Origin: Bin5 sp965221345
Lineage (GTDB): Bacteria; Chloroflexota; Anaerolineae; Caldilineales; Caldilineaceae
Assembly: GCA_965221345.1 (NCBI GenBank)
Contig: CBDCSD010000002.1
Span: 2,790,001 to 2,854,000 of the forward strand
Length of the DNA stretch: 64,000 nucleotides
Direction of reading: 5' to 3'
Under the pieces are notes generated by a model that was not told the origin of the DNA, ran no database searches, and saw only the letters and a program-made list of their open reading frames with translations. The position numbers and the translations under genes were made by a program. Below are positions 8,285 to 16,725 of the stretch, piece by piece (positions within the stretch are counted from its first letter, which is position 1; the number at the start of each line of letters is the position of its first letter).

Positions 8285-9136
8285 CTACGGCCTCCAGGGG
8301 AACTGACGGAAGTCCGGTTTGCGCCTCTCGTTGAAGGCGTCCCGGCCCTCCTTGCCCTCTTCAGTCATATAAAAGAGCATGGTGGCGTCGCCGGCCAGGA
8401 CCTGCAAGCCGGTCTGTCCGTCCAGATCGGCGTTGAAGCCGGCCTTGAGGAAGCGAATCGCGGTCGGAGATTTTCGCAATATCTCCTGGGCCCAGTCAAC
8501 GCCCTCTTTCTCCAGCGCCTCCACCGTCGGCAGCACCTTGTTCACCAAACCCATCTCCAGGGCCTCTTGAGCCGAATATTGGCGGCACAGATACCAGATC
8601 TCGCGTGCCTTCTTCTGGCCGACGATTGAGGCCAGATAGGATGCGCCAAGGCCGCCGTCGAAGCTGCCGACAACTGGCCCGGTCTGGCCGAAGACAGCGT
8701 TTTCCGAGGCCAGGGAAAGATCGCAGATCACGTGCAGGACGTGGCCGCCGCCGATTGCGTAGCCGTTTACCAGGGCGATGACCGGCTTGGGCATGGTACG
8801 CATAATCCGCTGGAGTTCGAGCACATTCAGCCGCGCCACTCCTTTGTCATCTACATAGCCGGCGTGCCCGCGCACATTCTGGTCGCCTCCCGCGCAGAAG
8901 GCGTGAACACCGTCCTTGGGCGAAGGTCCGTTGCCGGTCAGAAGAACGACGCCGACCTGGTCATCGGCCCAGGCATCTTTGAACGCATCGGTCATCTGAT
9001 CGATGGTTTGGGGGCGGAAGGCGTTGCGTTTCTCCGGTCGATCAAAGGCGATGCGCGCCATGCCATCCGCTTTGTGGTAGGTGATGTCGCCGTACTCGGC
9101 GACCGCCTGCCAGTCGGCACTCTCAGGGATTGTCAC
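8285..9136 (-). CDS. menB: 1,4-dihydroxy-2-naphthoyl-CoA synthase MenB
   Basis: A 283-residue crotonase-fold enzyme that closes the second naphthoquinone ring from o-succinylbenzoyl-CoA. MenB-diagnostic segments are present: FDRPEKRNAFRPQT near the N-terminus, HAFCAGGDQNVRG, the oxyanion-hole loop VNGYAIGGGHVLH, and GPVVGSFDGGLGASYLA. The protein ends with the MenB-type tail (DAFNERRKPDF and following residues). The start codon is GTG, embedded in GTGA so that it overlaps the menD stop by four bases, with AGGAGG about seven bases upstream. This implies translational coupling to menD. Confidence 0.95.
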   Translation of the reverse strand: MTIPESADWQAVAEYGDITYHKADGMARIAFDRPEKRNAFRPQTIDQMTDAFKDAWADDQVGVVLLTGNGPSPKDGVHAFCAGGDQNVRGHAGYVDDKGVARLNVLELQRIMRTMPKPVIALVNGYAIGGGHVLHVICDLSLASENAVFGQTGPVVGSFDGGLGASYLASIVGQKKAREIWYLCRQYSAQEALEMGLVNKVLPTVEALEKEGVDWAQEILRKSPTAIRFLKAGFNADLDGQTGLQVLAGDATMLFYMTEEGKEGRDAFNERRKPDFRQFPWRP

Positions 9137-10893
9137 GAATAATCCTCCTTGCTTTCCTTTAGTGTCTTGATCAGCTCGCGCCGCAAACGTTCATCGCGCG
9201 CGCCGTCGGTACGCACTTCGATGATCGTCGGCCTGCTGCCCTGGAGCGACGCGCACAGTGTTTGGGCCAGGCCCGCCCTGTCCTCCTCGCCAATGCGCAC
9301 AAAGTCAAGGCCGTACATTGCCGCCGCCGGCGCGAAATCCAGGCCTGGGGAGGTGAGGAACAACTCTTCGAACTGCGCGTGGCCCTCTGCAATGGGCAGA
9401 CGGCGGAAGACGCCGCCGCCATCGTTATTGAGCAGCACAATTGTGACGTTGTCCAGCCCGTGTTTGCGAACGGCCAGCAGCCCGTTCATGTCATGGTAAA
9501 AGCTGACATCGCCGATGAGCAAAAGCATTGGCGTGGACCGATCTGCCGCGGCCGCGCCCAGCGCACTGGAGACGACGCCGTCTATGCCGCTCGCGCCCCG
9601 GTTGCCGTAAACGTGGATCTGCTTACGAGCGGGCCGGGCGAACTGGTCCACATGGCGCACGGGCAGACTGTTGCCGAGGAACAGACTGCCGTTGGCGGGG
9701 AGAGCATCCACGACAGTAGCCACGGCGGCGGCGTCGAACCAGGTCTCTTGCAGAAATGTTGCTTGACCGTGCCCGCGGCGCTGGTCGGCCGCCAGGACTG
9801 CCGCGCCCCATTTGCCAAGCGGCCGCTGACACCGCTCGGCCACCAGCCGGCAGAAGCCGGTCTCGTCCACCTGCAAATAGTAGCGCACGCGGTGGCTGTC
9901 GTCTGCCCAGACACCGCTGCTGCGCACGTGAACCTGAAAGGGCGGCGCGGCGCGCTCCAGATAGTCGTTGAGGTATTTCGATGTAGGCACGGCGCCGAAA
10001 CGAACAACCACCTGGGGAGCTTCGAAGTCCGTCGGATGCTGGAGGAAGCCCTCATAACTGCCGACGACAGGCGCAGACTCTGTATGCGGTCCAAAACGCA
10101 GTCCGGAAAGCGGGTCGGCGAATATGGGGTACCCTGTGCGGCGGCCCAGTTCCGCCACTGCATTGACCAAACTGCAAGGGGGGCTTCCTGTCCAAGGTCC
10201 GCAAACGATCCAACCCCGCTCGTGAGCAGAAACGAGCGCGGCCATTTCTTCGAGCTGTGCCGTGGTCGGGACAAGAACGCCGCGCTGGATGGAAGTGCCC
10301 TGTCCACCTTCGAAACGGGGCCTATAAGGAGCCGCCGGCTCCAACGGCTTGCGGAAAGGGAAATTTATATGCACCGGCCCTTTAGGCAGACCGTCGGCGA
10401 TGGCATAAGACCTGGCCGCCAGTGAGCGCAAGTTTCTCAACGCAACTTCCGGCGGGTCCGCTTCCGGCAGCGCGGCATCCACCTCCCACAGGAGATGGTC
10501 CCCGTACATCTTTACCTGGTCGATTGTCTGGTTGGCCCCACTGTGGCGCAGTTCCGGCGGTCGGTCTGCCGTCAGCAGGAGCAGCGGCACGCCGGCCATC
10601 TGTGCCTCCACGACCGCCGCGTGGAATTCCAGCGCTGCGGTGCCGGATGTGCAGACCAGTGCGACAGGCCGGCCGCTGGCCTGGGACATTCCCAGGGCGA
10701 AGAAACTGGCGCAGCGTTCGTCTAAATGCAGGAATGTCTCGATGTCGGGGTGGGCGTCAAAGGCAAGCGCCAGCGGTGTCGAGCGAGAGCCGGGGGCGAT
10801 ACAGACCGCCCGCAGCCCGGCATCGGCCAACCCGGCGACCAGTATCTCGGAGAAAAGAAGATTCGGGTTGGGATCGGCAAGAACAGCGCTCAT
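9133..10893 (-). CDS. menD: SEPHCHC synthase MenD
   Basis: A 586-residue thiamine-diphosphate enzyme that adds succinic semialdehyde (from 2-oxoglutarate) to isochorismate. It shows the N-terminal pyrimidine-binding domain (CIAPGSRSTPLALAF at about residues 31-45, CTSGTAALEFHAAVVEA), a middle domain, and the C-terminal diphosphate domain with GDVSFYHDMNGL and LLNNDGGGVFRRLP, where Asp and Asn ligate Mg2+. Length is normal for the family. It overlaps menF upstream (ATGA) and menB downstream (GTGA), so the three are made from one message. Confidence 0.95.
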   Translation of the reverse strand: MSAVLADPNPNLLFSEILVAGLADAGLRAVCIAPGSRSTPLALAFDAHPDIETFLHLDERCASFFALGMSQASGRPVALVCTSGTAALEFHAAVVEAQMAGVPLLLLTADRPPELRHSGANQTIDQVKMYGDHLLWEVDAALPEADPPEVALRNLRSLAARSYAIADGLPKGPVHINFPFRKPLEPAAPYRPRFEGGQGTSIQRGVLVPTTAQLEEMAALVSAHERGWIVCGPWTGSPPCSLVNAVAELGRRTGYPIFADPLSGLRFGPHTESAPVVGSYEGFLQHPTDFEAPQVVVRFGAVPTSKYLNDYLERAAPPFQVHVRSSGVWADDSHRVRYYLQVDETGFCRLVAERCQRPLGKWGAAVLAADQRRGHGQATFLQETWFDAAAVATVVDALPANGSLFLGNSLPVRHVDQFARPARKQIHVYGNRGASGIDGVVSSALGAAAADRSTPMLLLIGDVSFYHDMNGLLAVRKHGLDNVTIVLLNNDGGGVFRRLPIAEGHAQFEELFLTSPGLDFAPAAAMYGLDFVRIGEEDRAGLAQTLCASLQGSRPTIIEVRTDGARDERLRRELIKTLKESKEDYS

Positions 10894-12404
10894 ACCGGCA
10901 GACTACCAACCATTGAACTGATAATCGGCTGAAATTTCCAATCCGTCTCTTGCCACTCTTCTATCGGAACGGAATCGGGAACGATGCCGGCACCTGCGTA
11001 AGCCCAGGCGCGCTCTTTCTGCACGATGGCGGAGCGGATGGCTACGGCAAATGCGCCCTCCATGTTGCAATCGATCCAGCCGACCGGCGCTGCGTACCAA
11101 CCCCGCAGCGTCGGTTCATTCGCCTGTATAAAGTCCAGCCCCAGTTCGCGCGGTGTTCCCCCCATAGCCGGCGTCGGGTGCAACGCTTCCACCAGCGGCA
11201 GCACGCCGTCCTTCTTCTTGAGCCTGGCCTTGACCGGTGTGTAAAGATGCTGAATGTTGCTGAATGCAAGCACGGTTGGCTCGTCGGCGATAGAAAGCTC
11301 GCTGCTCAGCGGCTGCAGGAGATGACGCAGCGCGTCGACCACCAGGGCGTGTTCGTGACGATCCTTTCTCGAAGCCAGAATCGCAGCAGCCAGCTGCGCG
11401 TCCTCGGCCGCCGTTGCGCCCCGTTGGATCGATCCGGCCAGAGCCATTGTTTCCAACTCCGCTCCCTCCACACGTACCAGGAGTTCAGGTGTGGCGCCCA
11501 GGAAGGCGTGGCCTGGCTGTGGCTCAAACAGAAAGCTGAAGCAGTCCGGATAGTTGGCGCAAAGATGTGTCAGCGTCTGCATGATACGGATGGGCTTTTG
11601 CGCCCGCAGTTGCGCTATCCGGGAAAGGACTACCTTCTGCAGCGGAGTCGTTGCAAACGTCCGCCGGGCACTCTCGATCAACTGCTCCCAATCGGCGTAT
11701 GGCAGTGGATAGTCTACCTCGAGGCCGCTAGGCTTCCCTTCCCTGGTCGGGCAAGGGATACCGGCCTCTGCGCTCACATCGATCTCCTCCGCGCCGCACA
11801 GCATTTCGGCCTGTGCTTCCAGAGCCTCCTCCAAAAGGGGAAGAATCGCCGCCGCGTTCTCCTCCGGGGGCAACAGTGCGTTGATCGTCAGCCAGTTGTG
11901 CCCGCCCTGCGTCACCAACTGGTAGTGGGGCAGGATGAAATGGCCCGGATGGAAGCCGGTCCAGACAATGTCTGGTGCAAAGTCCTCGCGAAAGGCAAAG
12001 CCGCCGAACAAACGGGGTAGCGCCAACTCCGACCTGGGCGCCCGCCGGTGACGAGTGGCAGGTCCAGTTTCGGCAGAGGCGAAAAGCTCGCCGGCCTGGC
12101 GCTGGATGGCAGCAATTCGGCTGCGACCGTAGCCCATCAGGTGGGCGGCCACCCCCATCCCAGCAAAGGCGATGCCCTGTCTGCCGTCGCGCCAAAAAAA
12201 TCGCTCCTGACCGGACGCTGCCTGAAGGAAGCGCTCTACCGGCAGGTCCGCCACGGGCAGACTGGCGCTCACCAGGCGGCCGTGACGCTCCACACTGTAT
12301 TCGTCCCCGCCTCCGGCTGCGGCGCTATCCACCCAGCCATCGCCCACGGCAATTTCAGTAGAGTGCCCGCCAGCGGCCCCTTCAAGGCGATGTTCCAAAG
12401 TCAT
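10890..12404 (-). CDS. menF: Isochorismate synthase MenF
   Basis: A 504-residue chorismate-utilising enzyme. The C-terminal half carries the family signature: KVVLSRIAQL, FLGATPELLVRVEG, ALAGSIQRG, S-x-K-D-R-H-E-H, LHPTPAMGGTPRE and the closing YAGAGIVPDS. LHPTPA(M)GG is the form seen in isochorismate synthases rather than anthranilate synthase, and the N-terminal part is the variable non-catalytic barrel half. It converts chorismate to isochorismate, the first step toward menaquinone. It is the first men gene after tetR; the 73-base gap between them contains a degenerate copy of the tetR-proximal palindrome. Confidence 0.93.
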   Translation of the reverse strand: MTLEHRLEGAAGGHSTEIAVGDGWVDSAAAGGGDEYSVERHGRLVSASLPVADLPVERFLQAASGQERFFWRDGRQGIAFAGMGVAAHLMGYGRSRIAAIQRQAGELFASAETGPATRHRRAPRSELALPRLFGGFAFREDFAPDIVWTGFHPGHFILPHYQLVTQGGHNWLTINALLPPEENAAAILPLLEEALEAQAEMLCGAEEIDVSAEAGIPCPTREGKPSGLEVDYPLPYADWEQLIESARRTFATTPLQKVVLSRIAQLRAQKPIRIMQTLTHLCANYPDCFSFLFEPQPGHAFLGATPELLVRVEGAELETMALAGSIQRGATAAEDAQLAAAILASRKDRHEHALVVDALRHLLQPLSSELSIADEPTVLAFSNIQHLYTPVKARLKKKDGVLPLVEALHPTPAMGGTPRELGLDFIQANEPTLRGWYAAPVGWIDCNMEGAFAVAIRSAIVQKERAWAYAGAGIVPDSVPIEEWQETDWKFQPIISSMVGSLPV

Positions 12405-12434
12405 CTCAAATCATCCCATCCACTGCCCATTGGT

Positions 12435-12446
12435 GTCTGTCCAGTC
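12435..12446. promoter_or_regulatory. Candidate second TetR operator in front of menF
   Basis: On the minus strand these 12 bases read GACTGGACAGAC, which matches 10 of 12 positions of the perfect operator core GACTGGTCAGTC found before tetR (13109-13120). It lies 31-42 bases upstream of the menF ATG, where a bound repressor would block expression. Recurrence of the same core in the only two upstream gaps of the cluster is the evidence; the site is an imperfect palindrome and could be chance. Confidence 0.4.
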
Positions 12447-12477
12447 AGTGCTACGCCGAATACGCAACCGGCAATCT

Positions 12478-13086
12478 TCAGTTTCGTATGTAATTCACGC
12501 TGCGCAACAGCATTGGCACCAGCGTGCTGACGATTCGTGACGGCGCCGGTTCCCCGCTGTAAACCCAGCGAATGGTCAGGTGATAGATGCTGCCCATCCA
12601 GGCATAGGCAATCACGTCAGTGTCTACCGCTTCGATCTCACCGGCGGCGACGGCTTCGTCCAGGTAGATTCGTATCAGCCGGGCGAAGCGTTCGTTGATT
12701 TCAAGCCGCTTTTCTTCGAAGATGGTACCCAAACCTGTGGCTTGGACCAGCATCACCTTGGCCGGACGGCGGTAGCGGCCAAATGCCTCCAGGCAGGCCT
12801 CCAGCGCGGCCTCGACTTTGGCCATCGGGCTAGTATGCTGCTCAATCGCTTCAGTGACCCGACGTTCAACCAAGTCTGCGAACTTTTCCACCAGCGCCAG
12901 AAAGAGGCGTTCCTTGTTGGGAAAGTGGAAATAGATTGAGCCTTTGGAAGTTTCGGATTCTGCGACAATTTCGTCCAGTCGCGCATCGTGGTAGCCCTTG
13001 TTGCTGAAGACGCTCAGGGCGGCATCCAGAATACGCTCCCTGGTCGTTTCAGGACTGCGGGTTGGTTTTTCGGTCATGGAATCCAC
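12478..13086 (-). CDS. TetR/AcrR-family transcriptional regulator
   Basis: A 202-residue regulator. The N-terminal helix-turn-helix is typical: TRERILDAALSVFSNKGYHD, then IVAESETSKGSIYFHFPNKERLF (recognition helix KGSIYFHF). A ligand-binding all-helical C-terminal domain follows, ending VPMLLRSVNYIRN. Many such proteins with this C-terminal style respond to acyl-CoA or quinone-like ligands, but the ligand here is unknown. It is first in line on the men strand, 73 bases ahead of menF, so it likely controls the operon and itself. An internal ATG at 13077 (MTEKPTRS) is an equally good start; neither has a clear Shine-Dalgarno sequence. Confidence 0.9.
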   Translation of the reverse strand: MDSMTEKPTRSPETTRERILDAALSVFSNKGYHDARLDEIVAESETSKGSIYFHFPNKERLFLALVEKFADLVERRVTEAIEQHTSPMAKVEAALEACLEAFGRYRRPAKVMLVQATGLGTIFEEKRLEINERFARLIRIYLDEAVAAGEIEAVDTDVIAYAWMGSIYHLTIRWVYSGEPAPSRIVSTLVPMLLRSVNYIRN

Positions 13087-13107
13087 ACAAAATAGGCCCG
13101 TCTAAAC

Positions 13108-13121
13108 CGACTGGTCAGTCG
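13108..13121. promoter_or_regulatory. Perfect inverted repeat, candidate TetR operator
   Basis: CGACTG-GT-CAGTCG is a perfect 6-bp-arm palindrome with a 2-base centre, 22 bases upstream of the tetR ATG. Short near-continuous palindromes directly before the gene are the normal autoregulatory sites of TetR-family repressors. A related core recurs before menF (12435-12446). Confidence 0.6.
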
Positions 13122-13287
13122 AATCGAAAACAAGAAAATGTTGCCCCTATTTTCCCCGAAAATGAAGGCCGATGCAACTCTGGCACTATGCGTTGTGGAC
13201 CTGATCGAATGACAGTGCAGTCTTGGTGGCCAGTAAGGTGGTCACGATCCGAGGGCGAGGCGACTGTGGTTTCAACTGACGCGAGTC

Positions 13288-14784
13288 TCACCAGCCGCGG
13301 GGAACGGGGAAGCAACGGAATTGCTGGGCTTGGGCAAAGACGTCCCAAATCTGAGCCATCTGTTCGACGATGCGGGTGGGGCGGCTTGCCATTTCGAATC
13401 CACGGTGCTGACCCCGCACTACCTTACGAGGCTCCCAACCTGTGCCTTTACAGTAGTTGTAATAGTCCTGAAAGCGCGTGAAATGCACATTCATGCCAAA
13501 GCTGTCCGGCTGGCGGCTCATCGGCGACATGGGGTCGAGTGTGTGGCAGGGGTTGAGCATGCGCAGCAGGTGATGGGGATAGGTCTTGCCGATCTGGTCG
13601 GCCAGTTGGAGCGTCTTCTTGAACGTTTGCGGGGTTTCGCCGGGCAGATTCAAGCTGAAATAGATAAAGATCGGCACTTCATGCTTTTTGAGCGTTTCCA
13701 GCATACGCAGAAAGCGTTCATTTGTATAGAATTTACCGTTTTGCCGCCTCACTTCCTCGTCGCCGGATAGGGGCGAGATGGCGACTTCGGTGTGGGCCAG
13801 GTCGGCCGTGGTGCACATTTGGTCGATAAAGTCGTTTGAGGGAAGCTGGAAAAACTCGTTGTAGATGCCGATGCGAATTTCGTTTTCCCGCAGTTGCTGG
13901 AAGAAGGCGCGCCACCATTTGGCGGGATAGGTGGCAATGTCCAAAGAGAGATTGACTTGCTGAAAGCCTTCCTTCGCCAGGCGGGCCACGTCTTCCACCA
14001 CCGCCTCCGGTGACCGCATCACATAGCCGTCGCGGCCGGCGAGTTCGCTGTGGGACTCTTTGCCGCCGCCGCAGTAGATGCAGTCGAAGACGCAGCCGCG
14101 GCCAACGGTGAGCCAGTGGCTGAGCAGCTTTGGCTTGCGCAGCGTGACAAGCCCGGCGCCGGAATACTGCAGCGCGGCGTATGCGCGCTGATTGGAAAGC
14201 CAGTCCATCGACACGAAATCGAGGCTGTCAAGCATGGAAGAGTCGGCGAAATAGAAGCCGAGATTTTGTTCCGGCTTTTGAACGCTACCGGGCCGGCGAA
14301 TCAGATTCGGTACGTCGTCGAGGCGTGACGACCCCTTGCCAACCACCTGGGCCGCAAGTTGATGCAACGGCTCTTCGGCGTCGCCGCGGATCGCGTAATC
14401 GACGTAGGGGAAGTCGGCCAGAATCTCTTCGCCATAATAGGATGTTGTCAGACCGCCGATGACCACGGTGGCGTCGGCCAGAGTCTCTTTGACGGCTTGG
14501 GCTACGGCGAGAGCGCCGAAGGAGTGTTCGTACCAGTGGAGATCGATCAGAACCAGTTTCGGCGGAATGCGCTGGCTGCGCAACCACTGGCGCAGGCTGA
14601 AAGTAGGACGCTGCAGAAGTTCAACGGGAAGGTTCAGGCCGCGGACATGATACCCTTCGGCCCGCAGCATGTTGACGAATCCGACGACACCCACTGGAAT
14701 GAAGGGGTAGGGCGGACAGGAGCGAAATTTGTCATAGCGGGCTTCGACTTCCTGTTTGGCCGGATGAATGTAGAGTATATCCAT
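13288..14784 (-). CDS. B12-binding-fold radical SAM protein
   Basis: A 498-residue protein. Residues about 1-150 have the cobalamin-binding Rossmann layout (MDILYIHPAKQ, FVNMLRAEGYHVRGLN, VVIGGLTTSYYGEEIL, YVDYAIRGDAEEPL). A D-x-H pair (Asp81, His83) is present, but the following Gly of the classical cobalamin motif is not obvious. The radical SAM cluster motif is C231-x3-C235-x2-C238 (GRGCVFDCIYCGG), followed by SPEAVVEDVARLAKEG and a TIM-barrel core. Such proteins catalyse methylation or rearrangement of unreactive carbons. It starts 42 bases after the PhyH gene on the same strand and appears to be the last gene of the sugar-ABC operon. Confidence 0.85.
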   Translation of the reverse strand: MDILYIHPAKQEVEARYDKFRSCPPYPFIPVGVVGFVNMLRAEGYHVRGLNLPVELLQRPTFSLRQWLRSQRIPPKLVLIDLHWYEHSFGALAVAQAVKETLADATVVIGGLTTSYYGEEILADFPYVDYAIRGDAEEPLHQLAAQVVGKGSSRLDDVPNLIRRPGSVQKPEQNLGFYFADSSMLDSLDFVSMDWLSNQRAYAALQYSGAGLVTLRKPKLLSHWLTVGRGCVFDCIYCGGGKESHSELAGRDGYVMRSPEAVVEDVARLAKEGFQQVNLSLDIATYPAKWWRAFFQQLRENEIRIGIYNEFFQLPSNDFIDQMCTTADLAHTEVAISPLSGDEEVRRQNGKFYTNERFLRMLETLKKHEVPIFIYFSLNLPGETPQTFKKTLQLADQIGKTYPHHLLRMLNPCHTLDPMSPMSRQPDSFGMNVHFTRFQDYYNYCKGTGWEPRKVVRGQHRGFEMASRPTRIVEQMAQIWDVFAQAQQFRCFPVPRGW

Positions 14785-14826
14785 TGCGCACGCTGCCGTG
14801 AACTGTGGATAGTGGCGCTACCGCCA

Positions 14827-15717
14827 CTATCTAGCGGCTACCGGTGTCAGCATCCTGCCGCGCGGCGCAACCGGCTCGAGAATCCCACGGCGCTCGGGAG
14901 TCAATCGGGCGGCCAGTTCAGGTGACAACTGGTAGTTGAAACGGGTACGCAGGTAGCGGGACGCGTAGCGGTAGATGACCGAGCGGCGGTATCCCGGATT
15001 GGTGCGCTCGGCAGAGCCGTGGGTGATGGCATCAGTGAAGAAGAGAGCGTCGCCTGCCTCCAGGTGAATCTCTTTCATGCCCAGGGCCGTGCCGGCGGCC
15101 TCTCGTTCGTGGTGGGCGGCGATTATGCCTTTGCCATCCAACTCCAGTCGAGGATGGATTTCGGTTGCTTTGTGGCTGCCGGGAACCAGGACGGTAGGGC
15201 CGTCGCCGGGGCCGATGTCGTGCAAGGCAATCAGTACGTTGATCTGTCCTACCATCCATTCGCCCGTATTGTGCTGGCGGAAAGTCAAGTAGAAGAGGGG
15301 TGCGTGTCCCCCGCAATGGATGTAGAGGAAACCGCCCGGCCCGCGTACATTGAGCAGGTTCTCGTGGATCGACAGCCCGTTGACCGGATTGATATATCGC
15401 TCGGCGAGAGGGTGCAAGGCGGGGTGGTCAATAAGCCGCTCAAAGACAGCACCGCCTTCGATGATGTTCTGAAAGTTTACGCCATCGTCGGGGCCGTAGC
15501 TGTGGATCTCTACGTTGCCAATCCAGTACTCCGGGTCCGGATTCAGATTGAGTTGCGCTTGGCCAAGAATTGGCGGGTTTTCCACGTAGGCCCAATGGTC
15601 GTCCACCCAACTGTTCATCTCACGCAGGTCATCTTTGGAGATCGCGTCTTTGAGGACGAGATAGCCTTGCAGGTCGAACAGGTAGTCCAGTTGCTTGTCT
15701 TCTTCTTTGGAACGCAA
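14827..15717 (-). CDS. PhyH-family oxygenase with HxG in place of HxD
   Basis: A 296-residue phytanoyl-CoA-dioxygenase-family protein. The conserved GPTVLVPGSHKA segment (about 173-184), the distal His233 (FFTDAITHGS) and Arg244/245 (YRRSVIYRY) for 2-oxoglutarate are present. The first His-containing motif reads H134-C135-G136-G137, so the usual Asp ligand of HxD is a Gly. In other Fe(II)/2-oxoglutarate enzymes HxG/HxA is the halogenase hallmark, but large PhyH-like groups also show HxGG, so chemistry cannot be inferred from this alone. It follows the second permease by 81 bases and precedes the radical SAM gene by 42, suggesting cotranscription with a sugar transporter. Confidence 0.82.
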   Translation of the reverse strand: MRSKEEDKQLDYLFDLQGYLVLKDAISKDDLREMNSWVDDHWAYVENPPILGQAQLNLNPDPEYWIGNVEIHSYGPDDGVNFQNIIEGGAVFERLIDHPALHPLAERYINPVNGLSIHENLLNVRGPGGFLYIHCGGHAPLFYLTFRQHNTGEWMVGQINVLIALHDIGPGDGPTVLVPGSHKATEIHPRLELDGKGIIAAHHEREAAGTALGMKEIHLEAGDALFFTDAITHGSAERTNPGYRRSVIYRYASRYLRTRFNYQLSPELAARLTPERRGILEPVAPRGRMLTPVAAR

Positions 15718-15798
15718 TGTTCGATACCTCTCGTTATGACGGGGGCCACTGATCGTGGCCTGCGAAAGTGGTGGCAGCCAGGCGCAAGCTACTGGAGA

Positions 15799-16686
15799 TT
15801 ACCCTTTGACGCCTGAAATGACGATCCCCTGAACAAAGTAGCGTTGGGCAAAGAAGAAGAGAATGATTGTCGGCAGGACGCCGAGGATTGAAGCCGCCAT
15901 GAGCGCCTGCATGTTATTAGTCATGTGTCCTTCGAACAGACGGAGACCGAGGGCGACCGTATAGTTGGACACGCCCTGAATGTAGATGAGTGGGTAGAGG
16001 AAGTCGTTCCACTGGTTTGTAATCATAAAGATAAGGACGACGCCGAGCGCGGGCAGGCTCAATGGCAGGTGGATGCGCCAGAACAGGCCGATGGGATTGC
16101 AGCCGTCGATCATGGCGGAATCATCCAGCTCCCTCGGAATGGTCATAAAGAACTGGCGCATGAGAAATACATAAAAGGCGGGCCCGAACCAGTTGGGGAT
16201 GATGAGAGGCCGGTAGGTGCCGATCCAGTCAAGCTGAACGAAAAGCAAGTAAGTAGGGACCAGGCGCACATGTTCAGGCAAAATCATGGTCGCAAGGACG
16301 ACGACAAACATTATATCTCGAAGAGGAAAGCGGAGGCGGGCAAAGCTGAAACCGACTACTGAAGAGGACAGGGCTGCGCCAATGGCGCTGCCAGCTGCGA
16401 CAAAGGCGCTGTTGAGAAAGAACTTGGCAAAGGGAAAGACGGCAAATGGGGTCTTGAAATGATGCCATTCGAAACGTTCAGGCCACCATTCGGGCGGGAA
16501 GAGGTAGACCTGCGTTGTGGGCATGACCGAGGTGCGCAACATCCAGTAAAAGGGAATGGCAAAGATGAGGCCGCCCAGGATGACTGCCCCATAAAGGAGA
16601 AGGCGATAGAGTGTTTCAGTCAGTTTGCTGTTTCTAAGTTGCTCGGCCTGGTGAACAGCCGTTCTTGTTTGGACCGTGGTTGCCAT
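15799..16686 (-). CDS. Carbohydrate ABC transporter permease (MalG type)
   Basis: A 295-residue inner-membrane permease with six predicted spans. FAIPFYWMLRTSV after the first span and the EAA-loop segment PRELDDSAMIDGCNPIGLFWRIHLPLS (loop motif before span five, contacts the ATPase) mark the MalG/UgpE family. The C-terminus FFAQRYFVQGIVISGVKG is the typical ending. It pairs with the MalF-type permease 39 bases upstream and with the binding protein. No ATPase gene is in the cluster, which is common when a shared MsmK/UgpC-type ATPase serves several importers. Confidence 0.93.
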   Translation of the reverse strand: MATTVQTRTAVHQAEQLRNSKLTETLYRLLLYGAVILGGLIFAIPFYWMLRTSVMPTTQVYLFPPEWWPERFEWHHFKTPFAVFPFAKFFLNSAFVAAGSAIGAALSSSVVGFSFARLRFPLRDIMFVVVLATMILPEHVRLVPTYLLFVQLDWIGTYRPLIIPNWFGPAFYVFLMRQFFMTIPRELDDSAMIDGCNPIGLFWRIHLPLSLPALGVVLIFMITNQWNDFLYPLIYIQGVSNYTVALGLRLFEGHMTNNMQALMAASILGVLPTIILFFFAQRYFVQGIVISGVKG

Positions 16687-16725
16687 GCAAGTTGCTCCTG
16701 CCTCTTAGGATACCGAGTTCGCGCC

